21,826 nt of DNA. Source: Nitrososphaerota archaeon. GTDB taxonomy: Archaea; Thermoproteota; Nitrososphaeria; Nitrososphaerales; CADDZS01. Below the pieces are notes generated by a model. The model saw only the letters and a program-made list of their open reading frames with translations, was not told the DNA's origin and ran no database searches. The stretch is taken from positions 1 through 21,826 of the forward strand of contig DAHVAI010000474.1 in the NCBI GenBank assembly GCA_027314685.1, given 5' to 3'. Position 1 is the first letter of the stretch. Each line of letters opens with the position of its first letter. The position numbers and the translations under genes were made by a program. Below are positions 7,787 through 15,403 of this stretch, piece after piece.

Positions 7787-8252
7787 GTTTCTTCATCGTG
7801 TCGCTGTCGATCCTATAGTAGTACCACTTGTCTAGCCTTCTCGCTCCCAGTTTTTCATAGAAATTTATGGCGTTCTTGTTCCAAGTAAGAACCGAAAACT
7901 CGAATCTGCCGCAGTGGCTTCTTCCGGCTTCGTCAACGCAGCGCAAGAACAATTCCTTCCCAACACCCTTGCGCCTGTACTCTTCGAGGACGAAGATATC
8001 TTCGAGGTAAAATGTGGGCCTCGCGAGAAAAGAAGAATACGTGTAAAAGTACAGCGCGTAGCCAACCGGTTTTTTACCATAGTAGGCAAGAAAGAGGCGT
8101 ACAATCTTCTTTGAAAAGACGTCGCGTGTTATTCTTCGCTTTGCCTTCGAGTTCGGCGGCTCTAGATGCTCAAAGTCAGCGAGACCTACGAGTAACTTGA
8201 TGAAATCGCGAGAATACCGTCTTACGGCTCTCCGAATCGTAATTCTGCCCAA
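7740..8252 (-). CDS. GNAT acetyltransferase, spermidine/spermine (SSAT)-like
   Basis: A 170-residue GCN5-related N-acetyltransferase that would move an acetyl group from acetyl-CoA to an amine. Its pattern is closest to diamine/spermidine acetyltransferases: ADFEHLEPPN near the N-terminus, GYALYFYTYSSFLARPT, LEDIFVLEEYRRKGVG (acetyl-CoA loop RRKGVG) and FSVLTWNKNAINFYEKLGA. The tail is basic. The start is TTG at 8252, the only start available after the upstream stop at 8265, so it follows the RHH regulator gene by 12 bases in one operon. The 3' end runs 47 bases into the opposite-strand regulator gene. Polyamine or ribosomal-protein substrates are both possible; polyamine is favoured by similarity only. 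Confidence 0.85.
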   Translation of the reverse strand: MGRITIRRAVRRYSRDFIKLLVGLADFEHLEPPNSKAKRRITRDVFSKKIVRLFLAYYGKKPVGYALYFYTYSSFLARPTFYLEDIFVLEEYRRKGVGKELFLRCVDEAGRSHCGRFEFSVLTWNKNAINFYEKLGARRLDKWYYYRIDSDTMKKLRRTARIQKRTSQHA

Positions 8253-8264
8253 TTTCGAGGAGTT

Positions 8265-8630
8265 CTAGTCCATGTGGATCTTGACGAGTCTTTCGTATTC
8301 CTTTAGCCCTAGCGCGACAATCTCGCTCATGAGCCTTGAAGGATCCTCGTTGTCGAGCTCCCTCGCAAGTACTCTCTCAAGCCTCTCGTACACGTCAGAG
8401 TTTAGGTGGAGCGTCACTGTCCGCATCTTCGCCTTGGTAGCCCCGCCGTGGCCCAGAATCCTCTCTTCGCTTATCTCGGAGCCATCGAGCCTCAGGTATT
8501 TTCCACACAGACCACACTTTTGCAGGGTCATCACTTGGGTTTTTCCACCCATGTCTACCGAGTAGGTCCCGAATTCGCTTATCTCAAGGTGTTGGCAGGA
8601 CAACGCAATGGTAATTATGAGTTCTCTCAT
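8265..8630 (-). CDS. Ribbon-helix-helix regulator with Cys motif
   Basis: A 121-residue protein (start ATG 8630). The open frame extends further upstream but that part is non-conserved in style and crosses a divergent gene. The N-terminal half carries SCQHLEI and KCGLCGKYL, spaced like a Cys/His zinc site. The C-terminal half, about residues 70-115, has a beta strand TVTLHL followed by helices SDVYERLERVLARELD and PSRLMSEIVALGLKEYERL, the arrangement of a CopG/MetJ-type ribbon-helix-helix DNA-binding domain. It probably controls itself and the acetyltransferase gene 12 bases downstream. The gene is divergent from a 45-residue zinc-ribbon gene with only 22 bases between starts. The role is inferred from fold only. 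Confidence 0.72.
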   Translation of the reverse strand: MRELIITIALSCQHLEISEFGTYSVDMGGKTQVMTLQKCGLCGKYLRLDGSEISEERILGHGGATKAKMRTVTLHLNSDVYERLERVLARELDNEDPSRLMSEIVALGLKEYERLVKIHMD

Positions 8631-8635
8631 ATAAG
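8628..8635 (+). promoter_or_regulatory. TATA-like box overlapping the divergent start codon
   Basis: CATATAAG lies about 22 bases before the TTG start at 8653 of the small zinc-ribbon gene and includes the complement of the ATG of the opposite-strand regulator gene. If used, transcription factor binding here would compete with expression of the divergent regulator. Confidence 0.4.
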
Positions 8636-8652
8636 AGTGTATTAAGGAAGCT

Positions 8653-8790
8653 TTGACATCGACCGAACAAAAGCACTGCCCCTTCTGCCAGAGCAGTGTG
8701 AAAGTGGCATATGTTTCTAAACCAGATGTGGACCTGAAGATATGCGAGAAATGCGGTGGCGTAGTTTCTATCCGGTACAAAGATTCTTAG
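8653..8790 (+). CDS. Small zinc-ribbon protein (45 aa)
   Basis: A short gene encoding 45 residues with two CxxC knuckles: HCPFCQSS near residue 9 and ICEKCGG near residue 32, separated by VKVAYVSKPDVDLK, followed by VVSIRYKDS. This is the form of a single zinc ribbon, a fold common in archaeal transcription and translation accessory proteins. The TTG start at 8653 follows an AAGGAAG ribosome-binding-like element; an in-frame stop at 8632 limits the N-terminus. It is divergent from the RHH regulator, which itself carries a zinc-type motif. No specific role can be assigned. Confidence 0.7.
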   Translation: MTSTEQKHCPFCQSSVKVAYVSKPDVDLKICEKCGGVVSIRYKDS

Positions 8791-8899
8791 CTTTTGATTT
8801 ACTTCAAGTGCACGCCAATACTTAATATGCTAAAAGCGAGACCGCTTCAACAAATCTCATAGTTTGCCATGAGGATTACGAAATTAATTGGCTCTGCAA

Positions 8900-10063
8900 A
8901 TGTCCGGCGAGTTGAAAAGAGATCTTGTATCTTCTTTCAACGCAAACCTGATTCTTCCTCTGTACTCTGTCTTCCTTCCTCTGCTTGCTTATGCGCTGAA
9001 TGCTAGCGCGTTTGAGGTTGGACTAGTAGGCGGCGCTGCGAACGCTGTTTACTGCTTCATGCCTTTTGTGATGGGGCGCTTTGCAGACAGTGCCAATGTA
9101 CGGAGATTCTTTGTCACCACCTCGTTTGTCCTGCTTTCGATCATCTCAATATCTTACATCTACGTGCAAAATCCAGTTACGTTGATTGTAATGCGAATCT
9201 TTGAAGGAGTGGGCTGGGCTATGCTTTGGCCCGCAATCGAAGCTGTAATAAGGGACTCGACAACAGACGCGAGGAGGGCGCTTTCCATTTTCAATTTCAC
9301 CTGGTCGGGCTCTGCCACGGTTGGTCCGTTGATCGGTTCTGCGATAGTGTTTGTAAGCTCGATAAGGGAAGCTTTCGTGGTAAGCTCGGCCGTGATGATC
9401 GTAACACTGCTCGTGAACCTAGCACCGCTTGCCATGAGACGCGGCACCGATGTTGTCATAGTGCGAACAACTCCCATCTCTGATCATGTCCAGACGCCTA
9501 GATATGGAGCGAGGCTGTACGTACCGTCCATGATTGTTGGAGCGATTTCAGTTGGTGTACTATACACATTCCTCCCAGAGTATGCAAAATCGATCCATAT
9601 TTCGATACTCCTGGTGGGCGCTGCTACTTTCATTTTTGGGTTTACGAGGTTTCTTGTTTACGTGCTAATGGTGCGCGAGCGATTCAGATCTTCGCTGCTG
9701 CACAGCAAGTATAGGGCGAGGAACGTCGTGATTTCTCTGATCGTGCTGTCGCTCTCGAGTCTGCTGATGCTTGTACGGGATCCTTCTGGGCTTCTCTACA
9801 TCGTCTCGTACGGTGTGGGAGGCGCGTGCTACTCCGTTGTATATGCGGTTTCCCAAGCGTCGGTCATAGCAGAGGCAGAGCCGGACAAAGTCGGGCGTAG
9901 CGCTGGCAAATTTGAATCGTCGATAGGAATTGGGCAGGCGCTTGGACCGATCATGGGAGGCGCGATTGCGATGGGCTCATATTCGACCCCCTACATAGTT
10001 CCCTCACTCAGTCTTGTTGTGTTCTTGATCGTGCTTCCTTTCCTCGTGAGAAGGCGTAGGTAA
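8900..10063 (+). CDS. Major facilitator superfamily transporter
   Basis: A 387-residue carrier from ATG 8900 (a TTG at 8888 would add four residues). Twelve hydrophobic segments are apparent. MFS motif A is recognisable as MGRFADSANVRRFF between helices 2 and 3, and helices 4-5 carry IFEGVGWAMLWPAIEAVIRD and SGSATVGPLIGSAI, as in drug- and metabolite-exporting MFS proteins. A basic central loop separates the halves, and the C-terminal half repeats the pattern with GRSAGKFESSIGIGQALGP. The C-terminus ends in RRRR. The cation diffusion facilitator gene follows 38 bases later on the same strand, so both may be co-transcribed. Substrate unknown. Confidence 0.9.
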   Translation: MSGELKRDLVSSFNANLILPLYSVFLPLLAYALNASAFEVGLVGGAANAVYCFMPFVMGRFADSANVRRFFVTTSFVLLSIISISYIYVQNPVTLIVMRIFEGVGWAMLWPAIEAVIRDSTTDARRALSIFNFTWSGSATVGPLIGSAIVFVSSIREAFVVSSAVMIVTLLVNLAPLAMRRGTDVVIVRTTPISDHVQTPRYGARLYVPSMIVGAISVGVLYTFLPEYAKSIHISILLVGAATFIFGFTRFLVYVLMVRERFRSSLLHSKYRARNVVISLIVLSLSSLLMLVRDPSGLLYIVSYGVGGACYSVVYAVSQASVIAEAEPDKVGRSAGKFESSIGIGQALGPIMGGAIAMGSYSTPYIVPSLSLVVFLIVLPFLVRRRR

Positions 10064-10101
10064 ACGGTTTTAGAGAGCGCCTACTCATAACTACATACCA
10101 A

Positions 10102-11025
10102 TTGTACAGTTCCGAGTCGGCGAGGGAGAAAACAACCCAGCTAGTATACAAACAGATTTCCAGAGGTCAGCTAGTGGCCATTATTTCCTTCTTCGTCAAC
10201 GTTGGAATAGGGTTCTTCGAGGTAGGTTTTGGGCTCTTTTTCGGCAGCCTTGCACTCATGGCTGACGGAGTGCACTCTTTCGTTGACGCCTTTGTGTCAC
10301 TCATGATTTGGCTGGGAATAAGGTACTCGCAGAAAAAAGCTGACGGGCTGTTCCACTATGGGTACTACAAGTTTGACGCGATATTCTCGCTGTTTGCGTC
10401 GGTGATAATGGTCGCTTCAGGATTGGTCATTAGCTACATAGGACTGCGAGTCTACTTTAATCCGGCAGTGCAACACCATGTCTCGATCAACGCCGTGTAC
10501 ATCGTGCTGATCTCGATTGTAACCGCAATTGTACTTGCAAGTTTGAAGCAATCTTACGCGAGAAAGAGTGGGTTAGTCTCCCTAAAAACTGATGCGCTCA
10601 ACTCGCTCAAGGACGGTGCTGCCTCGATTGTGGCTCTCGTCGGAATACTATTGGCCTCGATCGGGTTTTACGCCTTTGACTCGCTCGCGGGCCTCGTGAT
10701 CGGAGTATTTGTCATCGTTGCAGGATATTTTGCGATAAAGCAGTCCTCGCTTGTTCTTGCTGATGCGTACGGCAACCCGCAGATGGTCGAGGAGATGAAA
10801 AAGATAGCTTCGTCAGTGCCAGGAGTCCACGCGATCGAGGACCTGAGAGTGAGGCGAAACGGTCCGTTCCTTTCAGTCGAGATGCGCGTCAAGGTAGACG
10901 GAAACATGTCTGTGTTTGAAGCTGACAGGATCTCTCAAGAGGTCGTTAGGAGTATGCGCGAGAGCATCGTATCGATTGGGCGGGTAACTGTAAAGCCAGA
11001 GCCGATACAGAGAAACAAACTTTAG
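10102..11025 (+). CDS. Cation diffusion facilitator (CDF) metal transporter
   Basis: A 307-residue member of the CDF/ZnT family, which exports divalent metals in exchange for protons. Six membrane helices (about residues 22-206) are followed by a cytoplasmic metal-sensing domain (about 210-300; VEEMKKIASSVPGVHAIED, then SVEMRVKVDG). The transport site in helix 2 reads ADGVHSFVD (H58 and D62); in helix 5 it reads DALNSLKD, so the usual His is Asn167 with D171 kept. That substitution points away from a standard zinc site. The start is TTG at 10102; no closer ATG would keep helix 1. It shares a four-base tail overlap with the convergent xdhC gene. Metal specificity is open. Confidence 0.93.
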   Translation: MYSSESAREKTTQLVYKQISRGQLVAIISFFVNVGIGFFEVGFGLFFGSLALMADGVHSFVDAFVSLMIWLGIRYSQKKADGLFHYGYYKFDAIFSLFASVIMVASGLVISYIGLRVYFNPAVQHHVSINAVYIVLISIVTAIVLASLKQSYARKSGLVSLKTDALNSLKDGAASIVALVGILLASIGFYAFDSLAGLVIGVFVIVAGYFAIKQSSLVLADAYGNPQMVEEMKKIASSVPGVHAIEDLRVRRNGPFLSVEMRVKVDGNMSVFEADRISQEVVRSMRESIVSIGRVTVKPEPIQRNKL

Positions 11026-11864
11026 CGAGCGGACTTTGAGAGTACTTTTTTCTGCACCTTGAATTCGTGAGTGTCTTTCCTTCTTCTCTCTTCGATTATT
11101 TCTGCTAGAATCGAGATAGCGATCTCTTCCAGGAGAACAGATGAGATGTCCAGACCTGCGGGTGCGTGGACCCAATCGACGAACTCTCTTGAGACGCCGA
11201 TCTTCTCCAACTCCTGCCTTGTGGCAGTCCAGCGGTTTTTGCTTGCGACCATGCCCACGTAGTTTAGCTTGAACTTTGAGATATGCTTTAGGAGCGGCGA
11301 GTCGTTCACTCCGCGCGTAACCAGTATGACGTAGGCGCCCTCGGGTATCTTGATCGAATCGATGTCGAGAGAGGAACTTGCAAGTTCTGGGTTGCCGCAC
11401 GCACCAAGAGGGTTGTGCTCGATTGTCCTAAATCCTATTTCCCTTCCTGTGTTGACCAAGGTCCGCTCTAGAGGGCTGTTGAATGTGTCCCCAAAAACTA
11501 TGAGTGTAGGCCTCGGTGAGTATGGCTCTACCAAAATCTCCATGTTGCCGCCGCAGTTTGTCTCGACGTGGATCTCGTCGCCCTCGTCCGAGATGGAGAT
11601 CTTGCCAAGAGCTGTCTTTGCGTCTTCGAGATAGACTCTCACCACTCTCGGCAACTGGCTCTTTATCACGTCGAGCCCAATCCTTACTATTGGTCCCTCG
11701 GGGCAGCCGCCGCCCAAGGTACCGTAGGCAATCTCACCCTTTTGGGTAATGAGCATCTTAAAGCCGGGCTTGCCAAGGGTGGAGCCGAAGGTCTTTGTTA
11801 TAGTGGCTACCGCGAGCTTTTCCTGCTTTAGCTCCTCGATCTTGGAAAGGAACTGATCGTCCAT
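11022..11864 (-). CDS. XdhC/CoxI family molybdenum-enzyme maturation factor
   Basis: A 280-residue protein of the XdhC family, which binds molybdenum cofactor and helps sulfurate and insert it into xanthine dehydrogenase or CO dehydrogenase-type enzymes. The N-terminal domain shows GSTLGKPGFKMLI and GTLGGGCPEG (about residues 27-54). The C-terminal Rossmann domain shows YVGMVASKNRW, HAPAGLDISS and EEIAISILAEIIEERR, the standard ending. The dinucleotide glycine loop is degenerate (VFGDTFNSP instead of a GAG-type loop). ATG at 11864 lies 27 bases after a TATA-like element, which suggests a leaderless mRNA. No molybdenum hydroxylase gene is next to it, unusual for this family, though moeA lies about 10 kb away. 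Confidence 0.9.
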   Translation of the reverse strand: MDDQFLSKIEELKQEKLAVATITKTFGSTLGKPGFKMLITQKGEIAYGTLGGGCPEGPIVRIGLDVIKSQLPRVVRVYLEDAKTALGKISISDEGDEIHVETNCGGNMEILVEPYSPRPTLIVFGDTFNSPLERTLVNTGREIGFRTIEHNPLGACGNPELASSSLDIDSIKIPEGAYVILVTRGVNDSPLLKHISKFKLNYVGMVASKNRWTATRQELEKIGVSREFVDWVHAPAGLDISSVLLEEIAISILAEIIEERRRKDTHEFKVQKKVLSKSAR

Positions 11865-11886
11865 TGGTATACACTCTCTCTTGGGT

Positions 11887-11896
11887 GGATATATCC
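11887..11896 (-). promoter_or_regulatory. TATA-like box of xdhC
   Basis: The palindromic GGATATATCC is centred about 27 bases before the xdhC ATG at 11864, fitting a leaderless archaeal promoter. Confidence 0.5.
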
Positions 11897-11938
11897 GTTG
11901 GGGATTGCAAGTTGAGAGGTTACATAATAAAATGACAG

Positions 11939-12157
11939 GTGAGAGAATTTGGCAAGAGCATCATCAAGCAGTTGATGGGTGAACGCGCGCAGTTGTTGCA
12001 CTCCAGTTATCTCGGATCTAGTTCTGACTTGATTTGTAAGTTTGAGTATCTTGTCCGTAACTGCCCACTGTTGTGGTTGGAAGAGCACTTTACCATCAAG
12101 TGTTTCGGGTTGAATAGTACCTTGCAATTATATGAGTACCTGAAAAGCTCTTTGTGA
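11939..12157 (+). CDS. Possible small hypothetical protein
   Basis: A GTG-started frame of 72 residues with an ordinary amino-acid mix and a helical look (MREFGKSIIKQLMGER, then ICKFEYLVRNCPLLWLEEHF and LQLYEYLKSSL). An AGGTGAG element overlaps the start, and an A/T-rich ACATAATAAAA lies just upstream but too close for a leaderless start. A frame on the opposite strand covers part of the same bases, so chance is a real alternative. No family is recognised. Confidence 0.27.
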   Translation: MREFGKSIIKQLMGERAQLLHSSYLGSSSDLICKFEYLVRNCPLLWLEEHFTIKCFGLNSTLQLYEYLKSSL

Positions 12158-12193
12158 GAATGCAATAGATAGGAATACCTGATTTCATTCTCA
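12155..12193 (-). terminator. Hairpin just after the frhB-like gene
   Basis: TGAGAATG at 12155-12162 and its perfect complement CATTCTCA at 12186-12193 form an 8-base stem starting four bases beyond the stop of the minus-strand operon. The loop contains a nested AGG-AATA-CCT. It may stop transcription or protect the 3' end of the operon mRNA; no strong T-run follows. Confidence 0.4.
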
Positions 12194-12196
12194 GGC

Positions 12197-13756
12197 CTAG
12201 AGAGTTTTTTCTGGAAGCTTTGGACGCGATCGTTTCTCTTCGCAGAGTCTGATCAGCAGATCCCTTGAGCTCTGTTCGTCTTGAAGAGACTTCACTTCTA
12301 TCAACCCATTCTGCAGCATCTGTTCATACAAGGACTGGCCCAATATTGTCCTAGCAACGGTGAAGGTCCATCCCTTCTGACCAATTCCACCGCATGAAAC
12401 ATCAGCTAGTTCTGCTGAATAGTCCCAACAGTTGCAGCACGCGGGTCGCATGAACTTTCGCATTTGTTTCAATGACGAGACATTTTCCGTCCCATCAGTT
12501 GTTTTCGAAATTATCTTTCCCTTGACATTCAGGTTCACGATTTCTGACAAAGGTAACCTGGTCCTCACGGAAAGGTCATCTAGTCCTTTGTTAGTGAAAA
12601 CCTCCGAGCAAAACAAACCTACGGTGAATACCACCTTCTTTCTGAACCACGCCGTAAAGTCGAAATCCGCGGTCTCGTCAGTTTGCGAGAGCCTCAGACC
12701 GTTTATCTGACACGGGACGCCAACTACGGCAACTCTCAGGTCCTTGTCATAAGCCTCTCTCAGCTTGATCGTATTCGGGGAATATGTATACCTAGATCCT
12801 GCACCAGAAAGTACTTGATCCTTCGTTGTTGCTAACCTCGGTATTGGCTTTAGTGGTTGGCCCCTAGCCACATCGCCCATGACCACAGCATCGATAATAC
12901 CCTCGCTCAAGGCATACGTCATGAGTGTGGTGACCACCCCGCCGTCTTGTGCTTTGTTGAGAATTTCCTGATTCTTCGTCCTCGCTAGGACGGCGGTTCT
13001 GTACTTTCCAAAGCCTTCGTCACGGGCATCTCCGCTGATCAAGATCTTCGAAAGAGCGGAGTTTCCCAGTCGCGCTGGTGGGCAAACAGCTGCGCACATC
13101 CCACAAAAAACGCAGCTACTGTGTCTTCGATCAGCGGGCTTGTCGCTGACAAAATCGAATACATTGACCGGACAAACTTCGACACAAGCAGCGCAACCAA
13201 CACATCTATTCTTCGCCACTACTTCCTTCATGATAAAGTCCACAGCCTCGAATGGTTCCGCCATGGAGTATCGGAACCAATCGTTGAACCAATTCGAGCC
13301 GAGTTGTTCGCTTTTCTTGGCTAGTTCGTAGTACTTCTTGATAATATCCTCAGGAGTGACTTTGAGAATCGTAGCATTGGCCGTTGCAGCTACCTGCGAT
13401 TTCGTTTTAGAGCTTTTTGCAACTGTCTCATTTTGTTGAATGATACCCGCATACTCTACCTCAGGCTTCGCGCCAGGGCGGGTCTTGATTGCGAACTTGT
13501 ATTCTTCTTGCAGAGCTGCGCGATCGAACAAGCGCAGTCTCACCCACTTTGTAACAAATCGCCTGCCAGCATTGCTGATCACTAGTTTCAGCATTGGCCA
13601 CAGCTCGGTTGAGCTAAGAACAACGACGAATTCCCAGCTCACTGGGGGCTCGGTCTTGCCCGTTAGGAGCAGGGCCTTTCCATCATAAATGACTTTGACC
13701 TTGCGAAGATCCGCTGCTAGTTCCACGCGTCCGAGGCCCTTTGACCAGACTCTCAA
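12197..13756 (-). CDS. FrhB-like F420 hydrogenase/dehydrogenase beta-subunit family protein with two 4Fe-4S sites
   Basis: A 519-residue iron-sulfur flavoprotein of the FrhB/FpoF family, which passes electrons between coenzyme F420 and FAD/Fe-S partners. Three parts are seen. Residues 1-180 form an extension with no recognised fold, including a low-complexity linker (about 108-130). A 2[4Fe-4S] ferredoxin domain follows, with CVGCAACVEVCP (Cys 185, 188, 191, 195) and CVFCGMCAAVCP (215, 218, 221, 225). The FrhB domain follows: QDGGVVTTLM, SGAGSRYTYSPN, VAVVGVPCQINGLR, GLFCSEVF, CCNCWDYSAELADVSCGG. The start is TTG at 13756, 17 bases after the stop of the second FAD oxidoreductase gene. It is the last gene of a three-gene operon and is probably the electron donor or acceptor for the two FAD enzymes. 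F420 use is inferred from the family. Confidence 0.88.
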   Translation of the reverse strand: MRVWSKGLGRVELAADLRKVKVIYDGKALLLTGKTEPPVSWEFVVVLSSTELWPMLKLVISNAGRRFVTKWVRLRLFDRAALQEEYKFAIKTRPGAKPEVEYAGIIQQNETVAKSSKTKSQVAATANATILKVTPEDIIKKYYELAKKSEQLGSNWFNDWFRYSMAEPFEAVDFIMKEVVAKNRCVGCAACVEVCPVNVFDFVSDKPADRRHSSCVFCGMCAAVCPPARLGNSALSKILISGDARDEGFGKYRTAVLARTKNQEILNKAQDGGVVTTLMTYALSEGIIDAVVMGDVARGQPLKPIPRLATTKDQVLSGAGSRYTYSPNTIKLREAYDKDLRVAVVGVPCQINGLRLSQTDETADFDFTAWFRKKVVFTVGLFCSEVFTNKGLDDLSVRTRLPLSEIVNLNVKGKIISKTTDGTENVSSLKQMRKFMRPACCNCWDYSAELADVSCGGIGQKGWTFTVARTILGQSLYEQMLQNGLIEVKSLQDEQSSRDLLIRLCEEKRSRPKLPEKTL

Positions 13757-13773
13757 GTGTGCTCTAACTCTTT

Positions 13774-15387
13774 TTACACAACGAACCTGTTTCGTCTTGC
13801 TTCGTCGAGCATCTCGGGTTCACTCCACCAAATGTCCAAGTTGAGATCTTCTGCCACCTTCTTTGCTGCAGAGTATCCCGAACCGAGAGTGATCATCCCA
13901 CCGGGATACACTCCTGCTCCTGATAAGTAGAGTCGCTTTATTGGGGTCGCATAACTCGAACACTCAGTATTAGGTCTAAAGTAGCCCATCTGCGTTGGAA
14001 GGTAAGCACCCTGCTTGATAGAGCCTCTAACCATATTTGGTAACTTCAGGGAAATGTAGTTAGGTGGGTACAAGTAAGTCTTCACGATTCCAAGGTTCGA
14101 TGCGTTGGTGAGGTACTCTTTCCAGCTACTGAGAATCTTCTCTGCGTATCCTTCCTTTGCAACTTCCCAATCCGTTCCAGATATCTCAAAGGGTGCTTCT
14201 GATTCCAATCTCACGACATTGTATCCAGCGGGAGCTTGCGACGGATCGAATAGGCTAGTAGGTGTTGCCGCGCAACCCGGTCCTGGCAAAGTCTTGCTCA
14301 TTGCGGCCTTCCAATCCTTCAATACTTCGTCTAACGACGCGTATCCAGTAATTGAGTTCAAAGCTTCGCCACAGTGGGGAGCAGAATCCTCAGCCTTGTA
14401 TTTTGGAATTTCTTCCGTTCCGAGATGTATCCCAAAGAGGCTCCACTCTTCCCACTGCCACTCCTTGGCCGTGTTCAACAGAGATGGGTCTAGGTTTACT
14501 TCCCCTACCAGATCCAAGAATGTCATGGGCGGATTGAGGGTACTGACAACGGCTTTCGCCATTATCTTCTCTCCTGTTTGAGTCACCACTCCTTTTGCCT
14601 CTCCATTTTCGACAATGATCTTTTTTGCTTCTGTCAGCTCCTTCACTTCAAGGCCTGCCTCATATCCTGAGCGCATTATTGCGGAGTTTAATCGGTGGGA
14701 ACCGCCTCTGACCAAAGCGGCGTTGAGCATTCTGTAGAGGTAAATTGGAAACATGTATCCGATTCCCACGAGATCTGGTTCGATCCCCCACTTGCATCCA
14801 AGGTAGATCAGTGCTGCTCTAACTCTATCGTCGCGTATTTCGTATTGATCCACAATCTGAAGCGGGCTCATCTCTGACCACTCAAGAACCTTCTTACCAA
14901 TCTCCGATTCGCTCAGGAGTAGTGCTAGCTCTGCTGGTGGAGACGGTGGAACGTATGTCTGTGGGATGAGACACTTGTCACAGACTTCTTTGATGTCCCC
15001 ATACAGTTTTAGGAATTTTTGCTTGTCATCGGGCGCTATTCTTCCGATGGATTCAGCTGATTTTTGTGGGTCGAGGAAAAACACCAGTGCCTTGTTCTTT
15101 TCGTAGAATAATGAAGCTTGTACTTCTGGTCGGATGAACTCCACCCCGTATTGAGCTAGAAATAGATCGTTAACAGGCGGCATCAACTCTCCCATCATCA
15201 TATATGTAGCGTGAAGGTTGAACCGAAAGCCTGCGAAATCCTCGGTCAATAATCCACCTCCCATCTCGTGTCTTCTTTCGACGAGAAGCACTCTCGCTCC
15301 GGCTCGCTGGAGGTAACAGGCTAGAGTCTCACCGTTGGGGCCTCCCCCGATTACTACGACATCATATTCCTCTTTTTTGTTGCTCAT
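13774..15387 (-). CDS. CrtI/phytoene desaturase-like FAD oxidoreductase (second of pair)
   Basis: A 537-residue flavoprotein of the COG1233 group, which holds carotene desaturases and isomerases, retinol saturase and PYROXD2. The N-terminal FAD loop is VVVIGGGPNGETLA (about residues 10-23), with ERRHEMGGGLLTED after it. The C-terminal closing motif LYLSGAGVYPGGMITLGSGY (about 492-511) is complete and typical, so FAD binding is expected. It ends with a tryptophan-rich tail (DIWWSEPEML). ATG at 15387 is preceded at seven bases by an AGGGTGTGA ribosome-binding-like element, 16 bases after the stop of its paralogue. Members act on long isoprenoid or other hydrophobic chains, adding or removing hydrogen; the substrate here is unknown. 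Confidence 0.9.
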   Translation of the reverse strand: MSNKKEEYDVVVIGGGPNGETLACYLQRAGARVLLVERRHEMGGGLLTEDFAGFRFNLHATYMMMGELMPPVNDLFLAQYGVEFIRPEVQASLFYEKNKALVFFLDPQKSAESIGRIAPDDKQKFLKLYGDIKEVCDKCLIPQTYVPPSPPAELALLLSESEIGKKVLEWSEMSPLQIVDQYEIRDDRVRAALIYLGCKWGIEPDLVGIGYMFPIYLYRMLNAALVRGGSHRLNSAIMRSGYEAGLEVKELTEAKKIIVENGEAKGVVTQTGEKIMAKAVVSTLNPPMTFLDLVGEVNLDPSLLNTAKEWQWEEWSLFGIHLGTEEIPKYKAEDSAPHCGEALNSITGYASLDEVLKDWKAAMSKTLPGPGCAATPTSLFDPSQAPAGYNVVRLESEAPFEISGTDWEVAKEGYAEKILSSWKEYLTNASNLGIVKTYLYPPNYISLKLPNMVRGSIKQGAYLPTQMGYFRPNTECSSYATPIKRLYLSGAGVYPGGMITLGSGYSAAKKVAEDLNLDIWWSEPEMLDEARRNRFVV

Positions 15388-15403
15388 TTATTTTTCACAC
15401 CCT

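Larger units (their letters stand above)
11865..12196. other. Intergenic region upstream of xdhC
   Basis: This 332-base stretch holds the xdhC promoter on the minus strand, a weak possible 72-codon ORF on the plus strand, and a hairpin following the frhB-like gene. Nothing else is recognisable, and no tRNA-like fold was seen. Confidence 0.4.

Noticed and set aside
8631..8780. N-terminal extension of the RHH regulator to an ATG at 8780
   Set aside because: It reads antisense through the zinc-ribbon gene, and ATG 8630 begins just before the conserved part.
10873..11400. Minus-strand 175-codon frame over the CDF/xdhC junction
   Set aside because: Strongly basic shadow of two well-recognised genes.
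11828..12127. Minus-strand 99-codon frame overlapping the xdhC start
   Set aside because: It overlaps xdhC out of frame and would displace the xdhC promoter; no protein family features.
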